From positions 7,748,501 to 7,812,500 of the forward strand of contig NZ_CP073766.1 in assembly GCF_018255755.1 (NCBI RefSeq): a stretch of 64,000 bases of DNA. The letters are read 5' to 3'. Below the pieces are notes generated by a model, which made no database searches, was not told where the DNA came from, and was given only the letters and a program-made list of their open reading frames with translations. The stretch is from Chitinophaga sp. HK235 (GTDB lineage: Bacteria; Bacteroidota; Bacteroidia; Chitinophagales; Chitinophagaceae). This document shows positions 33,012-40,869 of this stretch, piece after piece; position 1 is the first letter of the stretch; each line of letters starts with the position of its first letter. Both the position numbers and the translations under genes were made by a program.

Positions 33012-36000
33012 GTGCTTCATTCCCGCCACTTGAAAAGACTTTTTCACCTGAGCCTGTGCGTCCTGATGGGCAGCATGTTACATGCCCAAGAGAAACCGTA
33101 TATTTTTGACAGCTACAGTGTAAACGACGGGCTTTCACAAAGTACAGTTTTCGATATTACCCAGGATGATCAGGGCTTTCTTTGGATTGCCACACGCGAC
33201 GGGATCAATCGTTTCGATGGTTACACCTTCAATGAATACCGGTACAAGCCCAGTTCCCAGCTCCGGGCAGGAGAAGGGAAGGGGGAGTTGGTACCCCGTG
33301 GCAGCAATGGCAACAGGGCTGTCATCAACCGTTTCGATCTGAAAGGGTACAAGGGCTACTCATTTTACAGAGACAGCCATCATCAGTTATTGCTGGCACA
33401 CAACAATGGCATCAGCATCTACGACAAATACCGTAACAATTTCCGTAATGTGCTGATCGACACTTCTAATGTCAATCCGCAGGAACGGGACAACAATACC
33501 AAGTTTAAAATACTCGGAGAAGATGCCGCTACCCGCTCGCTCTGGGTATGGCGTCCGATGAAGGGGCTTTATGTACTGGACGACAGCAGTTATGCTACCC
33601 GCCGTATTATTATGTATCCACCGCAGTTTCAGCGGATGGGTATCATTCCTGCGGCGTTATTGAAAGATGGCAATACCATCTGGATGAATGGTGATGAGGG
33701 AGAGCTGCTGGCGCTGGATATTAAAACATTGAGGCTGCATACCTATTGCCTGCCCGGAGTGGGTAAGAACCCGATCATGCGCAACCTCAATGCCGATTCA
33801 CTGCTTATTGTGAGTGAAGGCCATATCACCCTGTTCAACAAGCGCAAAAATAAGTTCAGCGATCTCAACTATGACTATAAGAACGAATGGGGAGAAGCTT
33901 TTACACCCAATGTGATGGAGATAGATCACGAGGGTAATGCGTGGATCGGAGGAACAGATGGCATTTTAATATATAGTATTGCCAGGAATGAAATCATCCG
34001 GCATATTGTGAGCTTCAATACATTTGAGACGCGGTCGTTCAACCTGGTCAGCTATCTGTACCGGGACGGTTCCGACAACATGTGGGTAGGCACGGATGGA
34101 GATGGGATGAAAAAATATTCTCCGCATAAAAAGGTCTTTAATCTTTATCGTTCTCCTTACATCTCGCACAATATGGTGCATTCGGTGTATAAGCACGATG
34201 ACGGCAAACTCTATGTGGGCCTGGTGCGTGACGGACTGAACATTTATGGGGAAGGGGGGCGTTTTCTGGAGCGTATCAGTAATGAATTGTATCCGCATAA
34301 GTTTCCGGGTAATGACCTGGGGGCTATCTGCCGGGAAAACTTTGAGCATCTGTGGCTGCATTTTTCCAGTATGCATATTGGGTTGTTTAATGTGCAGACC
34401 AAAAGTTTTTGGGACCTTACCAATAAAGTGATGGCGCTGGGGCTGCCCCCACAAAGAGATATATTTCCTTTCCTGTTCAAGCGGGCCAATGGAGAGCTGT
34501 ATTTTAACTATGGCCGGTATTTGCTGCGTTTCGAGGAAAAAGGAAATGACTATGTGGTGTCTGTGGTGCATGATTTCAAGGATGAGTTGCTGACCACCTA
34601 TTATGAAGACCATATGGGTAACCAGTACATCGGTACCAAGTCGGCATTATACGTGAAGCAGCTGACCGATGCCCGCTGGAAATATGTAGGGCTGCCGGAA
34701 GGTACTACCGTCAAGGCTATTAACAAGACCCCGCATAAAGAGCTGCTGGTGGCCACCAATAAGGGATTGTTTATTTATGATGCTACCGGGCGCTTGAAAA
34801 TACATTATAACAGCTACGACTATCCGAAGCTGATCAATGATTATATGTACGGGGTGTTGCTGGATGACAAGGACCGTATCTGGGTGAGTCATAACAAGGG
34901 GGTAACGCAGATCAATCCGGTAACGGGTGAGATCACGACCTTTAACCATGAAGACGGGTTACAGTCCAATGAATTTAACACCGGTGCATTTTATAAATCG
35001 ATAGATGGGGAGTTGTTTTTCGGTGGTATCCGTGGGGTGAATGGTTTTTATCCGAAGGATTTCCGGAAAAATCCTTTTAATTCGAAGGTTATCATTCGTC
35101 GGATGGAGGTGCTGGATAAGCCATACGAGTCGGATACGGCTATTTCGCTGCTGAAGCGGGTGGAATTGCCTTATAATCAGAATACAATTGCGATTGAGTT
35201 TGTGCCGCTGGAGTATACCAATCCCTTGAAGAACAAGGTGCAGTACAAGCTGGAGGGGGCTGATGAAGATTGGGTGGAGGCCGGAACTTTCCGGATGGCG
35301 CGTTATACCAATCTGCATCCGGGCAGTTATGTGTTTAAGGTGAAGGCTTCCAATAATGACGATAGCTGGAATACTACGCCTACCACGCTGGAGATTGTGA
35401 TACGGATACCATTCTGGCAATCTTTATGGTTTAGATTTTTATTGTTATTGCTGCTGTTAGGCATTGCATATTATTTCTCTACGTTGTATCTTGATTATAA
35501 AATAAGGCACGAAAAACTGAAGCTGGAAAAAGAGCAGGCGGTAGACCAGGAGCGGGCGAGAATTTCCAGTGATATGCACGATGATCTCGGTTCTGGTTTG
35601 TCCACGATCAGACTATTAAGTGAAATAGCCAAAAGAAAGATACCGGATACTTCACAAACGAAAGAGATTGAGCGTATTAGTGAAACAGCCGGGGAAATGA
35701 TCGACAAGATGAGTGAGATCATCTGGGCGATGAATTCCTCCAATGACTCCCTGGCCAACCTGATCGCGTACATGCGTAGTTTTGCAGCCGACTTTCTGGA
35801 GCACGCGCATATCTCGCATCAGTTCTTTATTCCTGAAGTAATTCCGGACATCAAACTGAGTGGGGGAACCCGCAGAAATATCTATCTTGCTGTAAAGGAA
35901 TCATTACACAATGTGGTAAAACATGCAAAGGCTACGGAGGTGATGATAGAAGTGAAAATGCATAAGAACATGACGATAATGATCAAGGACAATGGTAAGG

Positions 36001-36137
36001 GTTTTGACCAGGAGAAGGTCCGTTTATTCGGCAATGGTTTGAAAAATATTCAGAAACGGATGATGGCAGTAGGGGGCAATGCTGACATTACTTCGAACAA
36101 TGGAACAATAGTTTTTCTCGATATCCCACTAAATTAA
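33012..36137 (+). CDS. Two-component-propeller sensor histidine kinase (HisKA_3)
   Basis: This 1041-residue kinase begins at a GTG (signal peptide ending MLHAQ). The periplasmic part has propeller repeats such as GFLWIATRDGINRFDGY, NAWIGGTDGILIYS and NMWVGTDGDGMKKYS, then a Y_Y_Y domain ending near residue 790. One membrane helix follows (SLWFRFLLLLLLLGIAYYFS). The cytoplasmic kinase has the phosphoacceptor in DMHDDLGSGLSTIRLL (His856) and ATPase boxes KESLHNVVKHA, DNGKGFD and GNGLKNIQKRM. Unlike hybrid SusR-type sensors it has no receiver or AraC domain. It is paired with the response regulator 48 bp downstream. A TATATTTG box lies at 32961-32968. Confidence 0.92.
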   Translation: MLHSRHLKRLFHLSLCVLMGSMLHAQEKPYIFDSYSVNDGLSQSTVFDITQDDQGFLWIATRDGINRFDGYTFNEYRYKPSSQLRAGEGKGELVPRGSNGNRAVINRFDLKGYKGYSFYRDSHHQLLLAHNNGISIYDKYRNNFRNVLIDTSNVNPQERDNNTKFKILGEDAATRSLWVWRPMKGLYVLDDSSYATRRIIMYPPQFQRMGIIPAALLKDGNTIWMNGDEGELLALDIKTLRLHTYCLPGVGKNPIMRNLNADSLLIVSEGHITLFNKRKNKFSDLNYDYKNEWGEAFTPNVMEIDHEGNAWIGGTDGILIYSIARNEIIRHIVSFNTFETRSFNLVSYLYRDGSDNMWVGTDGDGMKKYSPHKKVFNLYRSPYISHNMVHSVYKHDDGKLYVGLVRDGLNIYGEGGRFLERISNELYPHKFPGNDLGAICRENFEHLWLHFSSMHIGLFNVQTKSFWDLTNKVMALGLPPQRDIFPFLFKRANGELYFNYGRYLLRFEEKGNDYVVSVVHDFKDELLTTYYEDHMGNQYIGTKSALYVKQLTDARWKYVGLPEGTTVKAINKTPHKELLVATNKGLFIYDATGRLKIHYNSYDYPKLINDYMYGVLLDDKDRIWVSHNKGVTQINPVTGEITTFNHEDGLQSNEFNTGAFYKSIDGELFFGGIRGVNGFYPKDFRKNPFNSKVIIRRMEVLDKPYESDTAISLLKRVELPYNQNTIAIEFVPLEYTNPLKNKVQYKLEGADEDWVEAGTFRMARYTNLHPGSYVFKVKASNNDDSWNTTPTTLEIVIRIPFWQSLWFRFLLLLLLLGIAYYFSTLYLDYKIRHEKLKLEKEQAVDQERARISSDMHDDLGSGLSTIRLLSEIAKRKIPDTSQTKEIERISETAGEMIDKMSEIIWAMNSSNDSLANLIAYMRSFAADFLEHAHISHQFFIPEVIPDIKLSGGTRRNIYLAVKESLHNVVKHAKATEVMIEVKMHKNMTIMIKDNGKGFDQEKVRLFGNGLKNIQKRMMAVGGNADITSNNGTIVFLDIPLN

Positions 36138-36184
36138 CATACATTTGTTTTAAGTAACATTTAAGTGTTATAATTCCTATAAAC

Positions 36185-36853
36185 ATGACGGTATACTCAA
36201 AGAAGAAGTCCCAGGATAACATGGACATCATTTCTATTGCAATAGTAGAAGACAACCATGATATCCGCACGGCTATGGAATTGCTGATTAATGGTTCTGA
36301 CGGTTATGCCTGTGTTGGCACCTTCAATAATGCAGAAACCGCACTGGAGCAGATCCCTCAACTGCTGCCCAACGTAGTATTGATGGATTTTAATCTTCCA
36401 GGTGGCATGAATGGTATTGAATGTATTGCCCGGTTGAAAGCAGAGTACCAGGATATGCAGTTTATGATGCTCACGGTGTATGAAGATGATGACAAGATTT
36501 TCATGGCCCTGGAGGCAGGAGCCAGTGGGTACATCCTTAAAAAAACCTCTCCGGGAGAACTGCTGGAGGCGATCCGTGATCTGCATGAGGGCGGTTCACC
36601 CATGAGTTCCCAGATAGCGAGAAGGGTAGTGGCATTTTTCCAGAAACAGGCCAAACCCAATCCGGCACTGGAAGCGCTGACGACCCGTGAAAAGGAGATT
36701 CTAGACCAGTTGTCAAAAGGATTTCTGTACAAGGAAATTGCCAGCAATCTGTTTATCAGTATCGAAACGGTGAGAAGACACGTGCATAATATCTATGAAA
36801 AACTACATGTGCGCAGCCGGACTGATGCGGTTAATAAATACTACAACCGATAA
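36185..36853 (+). CDS. NarL/LuxR-type response regulator
   Basis: This 222-residue regulator has a receiver domain (IAIVEDNHDIRTAMELL; phosphoacceptor Asp68 in VVLMDFNLPGG; conserved Thr and Lys in MLTVYEDDD and YILKKTSPGEL). A LuxR-type helix-turn-helix follows: LTTREKEILDQLSKGFLYKEIA and SIETVRRHVHNIYEKLHV. It is cognate to the preceding sensor kinase by position. The ATG at 36185 is used. An internal ATG at 36221 (MDIISIAIVEDN) is an equally plausible start. Targets are unknown. The divergent BNR gene and nearby GH31 gene are candidates. Confidence 0.93.
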   Translation: MTVYSKKKSQDNMDIISIAIVEDNHDIRTAMELLINGSDGYACVGTFNNAETALEQIPQLLPNVVLMDFNLPGGMNGIECIARLKAEYQDMQFMMLTVYEDDDKIFMALEAGASGYILKKTSPGELLEAIRDLHEGGSPMSSQIARRVVAFFQKQAKPNPALEALTTREKEILDQLSKGFLYKEIASNLFISIETVRRHVHNIYEKLHVRSRTDAVNKYYNR

Positions 36854-36868
36854 ACATAATATAACGAA

Positions 36869-36898
36869 GAAGGAGTTGCAGGTAACCTGCAACTCCTT
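36869..36898. terminator. Perfect 15-bp palindromic terminator between convergent genes
   Basis: GAAGGAGTTGCAGGT (36869-36883) and its exact complement (36884-36898) are contiguous. It ends the response regulator transcript and may also serve the opposite-strand microprotein gene that stops at 36916. Confidence 0.85.
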
Positions 36899-36915
36899 CC
36901 CGCTTTTATAGTTCT

Positions 36916-37008
36916 TTACTTCATTGCGTGTTTACGCAATAAATGCACACTTAATACCACAGTGGCAATGACAATGCATGCCAGTCTGAATAATAAACCA
37001 GTTTTCAT
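36916..37008 (-). CDS. 30-residue membrane microprotein
   Basis: A complete ATG-TAA frame encodes MKTGLLFRLACIVIATVVLS plus a short basic tail (VHLLRKHAMK). It is one hydrophobic helix with positive ends. The bases before the start (CCTATGAAAAC) are identical over 11 nt to those at the start of the neighbouring 49-residue gene. No family is known to me. The pairing of two such small frames on the same strand supports a real pair of genes, but only composition and position back this. Confidence 0.45.
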   Translation of the reverse strand: MKTGLLFRLACIVIATVVLSVHLLRKHAMK

Positions 37009-37128
37009 AGGATAGGGATTATATGGTTAAATAATTTTTCCCTGTGTATAAAACGATCCCTGAAGGCAATAGCCAGACTGATGATTATTTACCGGTATAT
37101 TGAATGAAGACCTTTAAAAATAGAATGC

Positions 37129-37278
37129 TTATCTCATCATTTGCCACGAATCAAATTTCTTGATGAGGCGGAGGAATTTGTTGCCAACATTATTTTCCTG
37201 TTCTTTACGGATCAGGATAGTAGCGATCACAGCGGCCAGCAGCACAGCCAAAAAGAGAATGATAAAAAGTGTTTTCAT
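37129..37278 (-). CDS. 49-residue membrane microprotein
   Basis: A complete ATG-TAA frame encodes an N-terminal helix (MKTLFIILFLAVLLAAVIAT) followed by a charged tail (ILIRKEQENN, VGNKFLRLIKKFDSWQMMR). The helix-then-amphipathic-tail layout fits a single-pass inner-membrane microprotein. It lies 120 bp upstream of the 30-residue gene on the minus strand, with a similar MKT start and start context. The two may be co-transcribed and end at the palindromic terminator. Function unknown. Confidence 0.55.
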   Translation of the reverse strand: MKTLFIILFLAVLLAAVIATILIRKEQENNVGNKFLRLIKKFDSWQMMR

Positions 37279-37484
37279 AGGTCAGGATTTCAATAAAATG
37301 TTGTGTGTAGTAAATATAATATATTCTATAATATAAAAGACATTTTTCATAAGATTTATTTTATATAGATGTAAAAGAAGTACTACAGGCTCCCCAAAGT
37401 ATCCCCTTTTTATGCTCCCTTTGAAAATTTAACACTACCAATGCATTGATAATTAATGATCTAAGCATAAAGTATAACTAATAC

Positions 37485-37515
37485 TTGGGATGATTCAATG
37501 AATCCTTTATTTTTG
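37485..37515 (+). promoter_or_regulatory. Bacteroidota-type promoter upstream of parE
   Basis: TTG at 37485-37487 and an exact TAnnTTTG (TATTTTTG, 37508-37515) are 20 bp apart. The predicted start near 37522 leaves a leader of about 85 nt before the ATG. Confidence 0.55.
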
Positions 37516-37606
37516 CCAGCAATCGGATTTTGCTAAAAGATTTAGTATCCTTGCAGCAGCATCATAAATCCGAAGAAAATAAATATTTAGGAAACTTTAA
37601 TATATT

Positions 37607-39514
37607 ATGGCAAACACGGATAAAACGGATAACAAGGATCTATTTGCTTCCTATACGGAAGACTCCATACGGTCACTGGACTGGCGGGAGCACATCCGCC
37701 TCCGGCCTGGTATGTACATTGGTAAACTGGGAGACGGTTCCAGTATGGACGACGGTATTTATATACTGTTGAAGGAGGTTGTGGACAACTGTATCGATGA
37801 GCATACGATGGGTTTCGGGAAACAGATAGACATAAAAGTGACCGAGCACAGTGTGACCATTCGTGACTTTGGCCGGGGTATTCCGCTGGGCAAGGTGGTG
37901 GACGTAGTGAGCAAGATCAATACCGGCGCCAAATACGACAGCAAAGCCTTCCAGAAATCTGTTGGTCTCAACGGGGTGGGTACCAAAGCAGTGAACGCAC
38001 TCTCCAGCTATTTCCGCGTACAGTCTGTTCGTGACGGCCGCGCCAAAGTAGCAGAGTTCGAACGCGGCGTACTGGTAAAAGAACACAAGGAGGCAGGCAC
38101 CGCCGAACAGAACGGTACCCTCGTAACCTTCACACCCGACGATACTGTTTTTAAGAACTACCGCTATATTCCCGAGTTCCTGGAAAACCAGATATGGAAC
38201 TACTGCTTCCTTAATGCTGGTCTGACCGTGAGCTTCAACGGAAAAAAATATCTTTCCAAAAACGGCCTGCTTGATCTGCTGCAGCGTAAAACCAATGAAG
38301 AAGACCTGCGCTACCCGATCATCCACCTTAAAGGAGAAGACATCGAAGTGGCCATCACCCACGAAAACCAATACGGAGAGGAATATTATTCTTTTGTAAA
38401 CGGTCAGCATACTACCCAGGGTGGTACTCACCTGGCTGCTTTCCGTGAGGCCTTCGTTAAAACCGTGCGTGACTTCTACAAAAAGGATTACGAAGCTACC
38501 GATATCCGTACTTCTATCTGTGCAGCAGTGTCTGTAAGGGTGCAGGAACCGGTGTTCGAGTCTCAGACTAAAACCAAGCTGGGTTCCCAGGTAGTATATG
38601 AAGGCGGCCCTTCTGTAAAGGCTTTCGTACTGGAGTTCCTTTCCAAACATCTGGATGACTATCTGCACCGTAATCCGGCCATAGCCGATGCATTGAAAAA
38701 ACGCATCGAACAGAGCGAACGCGAAAGAAAAGAACTGGCAGGTATTAAAAAGCTGGCCAATGAAAGGGCTAAAAAAGCTAACCTGCACAACCGTAAACTG
38801 CGTGACTGCCGTATCCACCTCAACGATGAGTTTACCGGTAAGGATAAGGCTGAGCAGGAAGCCCGCAGCAAAGAAACGATGATCTTCATCACGGAAGGTG
38901 ATTCCGCCAGCGGCTCCATTACCAAATCCCGCAATGTGGAAACACAGGCGGTGTTCAGTTTGCGTGGTAAACCGCTGAACAGCTTCGGCCTTACCAAAAA
39001 GATCGTATACGAAAACGAAGAGTTTAACCTGCTTCAGCACGCCCTCAATATCGAAGAAGGGCTGGAAGCGCTGCGTTACAACCATATTGTAGTAGCTACC
39101 GATGCCGACGTGGATGGTATGCACATTCGTCTGCTGATATTGACTTTCTTCCTGCAGTTTTTCCCGGATCTGGTGAAAAACGGGCACGTATATATCCTGG
39201 AAACACCATTATTCCGGGTACGCAACAAACAGGAAACCATTTACTGCTATTCTGAGGAAGAAAAACAGAAAGCAGTGAAGAAACTGGGTAACAAACCGGA
39301 AATCACCCGCTTTAAAGGATTGGGTGAGATCTCTCCGGATGAATTCGGACGTTTTATCGGTGACGATATTCGTATTGACCCCATCATCCTCTCTAAAGAC
39401 ATTCATATCCAGAAGTTGCTGGAATACTATATGGGTAAAAATACCCAGACCCGTCAGGAGTTTATCATCAACAACCTGCGGTATGAAAAAGATCTGATCG
39501 AGGAAGCAATCTAA
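37607..39514 (+). CDS. parE: DNA topoisomerase IV subunit B (ParE-like)
   Basis: This is the ATPase subunit of a type IIA topoisomerase that decatenates and relaxes DNA. The 635-residue protein has the GHKL ATPase motifs (LRPGMYIGKLGDGS, VVDNCIDEH, DFGRGIPLG, GLNGVGTKAVNALS), a transducer domain, and the TOPRIM domain with EGDSASGSI and DADVDGMHIR. The C-terminal part reads TRFKGLGEISPDEF. Length and pairing with a ParC-like gene downstream favour topoisomerase IV over gyrase B, although gyrB-like annotation is also used in this phylum. It is co-directional with the next three genes. Confidence 0.92.
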   Translation: MANTDKTDNKDLFASYTEDSIRSLDWREHIRLRPGMYIGKLGDGSSMDDGIYILLKEVVDNCIDEHTMGFGKQIDIKVTEHSVTIRDFGRGIPLGKVVDVVSKINTGAKYDSKAFQKSVGLNGVGTKAVNALSSYFRVQSVRDGRAKVAEFERGVLVKEHKEAGTAEQNGTLVTFTPDDTVFKNYRYIPEFLENQIWNYCFLNAGLTVSFNGKKYLSKNGLLDLLQRKTNEEDLRYPIIHLKGEDIEVAITHENQYGEEYYSFVNGQHTTQGGTHLAAFREAFVKTVRDFYKKDYEATDIRTSICAAVSVRVQEPVFESQTKTKLGSQVVYEGGPSVKAFVLEFLSKHLDDYLHRNPAIADALKKRIEQSERERKELAGIKKLANERAKKANLHNRKLRDCRIHLNDEFTGKDKAEQEARSKETMIFITEGDSASGSITKSRNVETQAVFSLRGKPLNSFGLTKKIVYENEEFNLLQHALNIEEGLEALRYNHIVVATDADVDGMHIRLLILTFFLQFFPDLVKNGHVYILETPLFRVRNKQETIYCYSEEEKQKAVKKLGNKPEITRFKGLGEISPDEFGRFIGDDIRIDPIILSKDIHIQKLLEYYMGKNTQTRQEFIINNLRYEKDLIEEAI

Positions 39515-39563
39515 AAAAATACTATGGCGGAAGCATAGCTCTTTCCGCCATTAAAAGAATACT

Positions 39564-40457
39564 ATGGGGCTTTTACACATTGTGTTTGGGGAGGCATCTG
39601 TTCCGGTGATGACGGAAGCCATCGGCATGGACGAAAAAATGCAGGGCGAACTGCTCTTTTTTGAAGACGACCTGTCTGTTGGGCCGCTGTTTATACTGGA
39701 TACTAAAGAAGGACAGGCCAATCGCCGCCAATGGTGGCAACAATTGGCAGCCACCCCACCGCAGCTGCAGCCTCAACCTCAGCTGCTGCCGGAAGAAGAA
39801 ACAAGCCAGGAAGCTGCACCTCTTGTAGAAGAGGAAGTTCCCGGCGATTCAGACCGTTTAAAAGCAGTGAAGGCACAACTGAAAGAAGAGCCTTCACTGG
39901 AAATATGGGTATGGGCCGGCCAGAATGCACGTGATGTTTGCGGCTACTACTGGCTGATCAGCCAGCTGTATGACTTTGCCGGACGTATCTATATTATTTA
40001 CCTCAACAACCTGCCTTTTCTGAATGAGAAAGGGGCTGTTTTTTATCCTACTCATCTGCATCAGATCCTGCCTAAAGAATTCCTGAAGGCAAAGAAACTG
40101 GCAAGGGCTGTATCACTGGCCGAATTTGAGCTGGATGGTGAAGAGTGGCACCGCCTCATGAATGAAAACGCCGGTATCCGGATGCTGGAAGGTGGCAAAA
40201 AAATAAAAGGAGAGCCGACACCCTTTTATGATAAAGAGCTGCTGGCACAAACCGGTAAAGAATTCATAAAAGCCTGGCGTGTGGTGCAGCAGGTGACCGG
40301 CAAACTCAAATATCCTGTCATGGACCAGTTTCTGGGATGGCGTCTGAAAGAGCTTGTGAAGGAAGGTAAAGTGGAAAGTAAAGGAGAGCTGAAGACCATC
40401 CGTGATTTTGAAGTGAAATTACCAGGGGAAGACCCCGCAAACACTGCAACGGAATGA
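39564..40457 (+). CDS. DUF1835/DUF3658 domain protein
   Basis: This 297-residue protein opens LLHIVFGEASVPVMTEAIG and LFFEDDLSVGPLF, the usual DUF1835 start. A linker rich in Pro, Gln and Glu follows (about residues 55-95). The second half has VWAGQNARDVCGYYWLISQL and NNLPFLNEKGAVFYPTHL. The C-terminal 70 residues (KLKYPVMDQFLGWRLKELV) look like DUF3658. No enzymatic motif is recognised. It sits between parE and parC, and its stop overlaps the next start by 4 nt (ATGA), so translation of the two is coupled. A role with topoisomerase IV is speculation from position. Confidence 0.8.
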   Translation: MGLLHIVFGEASVPVMTEAIGMDEKMQGELLFFEDDLSVGPLFILDTKEGQANRRQWWQQLAATPPQLQPQPQLLPEEETSQEAAPLVEEEVPGDSDRLKAVKAQLKEEPSLEIWVWAGQNARDVCGYYWLISQLYDFAGRIYIIYLNNLPFLNEKGAVFYPTHLHQILPKEFLKAKKLARAVSLAEFELDGEEWHRLMNENAGIRMLEGGKKIKGEPTPFYDKELLAQTGKEFIKAWRVVQQVTGKLKYPVMDQFLGWRLKELVKEGKVESKGELKTIRDFEVKLPGEDPANTATE

Positions 40458-40855
40458 TAAAAGTAACCGCTGTACAGCTCGTAGGTCAGGATGACCGGGG
40501 CACCAACTATCTATGGGATTGTACCCGCACCGGGGAGTTTATGCTTTGTTACCGTCATGCCGGCAGTAGCAGCGGTCAGCATTATCACACCGGTATCAGC
40601 GATAATAAAAACCCGGAGATCATGTTCCTGCTTACAGGTAAGGCGCTGATCCACTGGTGTCCGGTAGAAGGTGACGAAATTCAGACCACGGAAGTGGTCG
40701 CGCCTGCAAGAGTGGAGGTGCCTGTCAATATCTGGCATCAGCTGATTGCCGTTACCGATTGCTGTTTTATAGAGCTGAACTCCATGGACGATGTACAAAA
40801 AGACAGTGTGCGTGTATGGAGAACAGATTTTGAAAAAATGATTGTAGAAAAATAG
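40454..40855 (+). CDS. Small cupin-fold protein between parE and parC
   Basis: This 133-residue protein has the cupin pattern: a first box with HAGSSSGQHYHTG, then NPEIMFLLTGKALIHW, and a second box with VPVNIWHQLIAVTDCCFIELN. The cluster of His (HYH and WHQ) could bind a metal. It resembles small sugar-binding or WxcM/FdtA-type cupins, but no catalytic assignment is possible. It begins within the stop of the DUF1835 gene and ends 14 bp before parC, so it belongs to the same transcript. It is a candidate accessory protein of unknown role. Confidence 0.75.
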   Translation: MIKVTAVQLVGQDDRGTNYLWDCTRTGEFMLCYRHAGSSSGQHYHTGISDNKNPEIMFLLTGKALIHWCPVEGDEIQTTEVVAPARVEVPVNIWHQLIAVTDCCFIELNSMDDVQKDSVRVWRTDFEKMIVEK

Positions 40856-40869
40856 TAAGTGTATTATAC

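Noticed and set aside
37673..39187. Long open frame of 504 codons antisense to parE
   Set aside because: It lies wholly within the strongly supported parE reading frame, and its protein is a Cys/Phe/Val-rich composition typical of an antisense shadow. The same applies to the frame of 445 codons antisense to parC (41863-43200).
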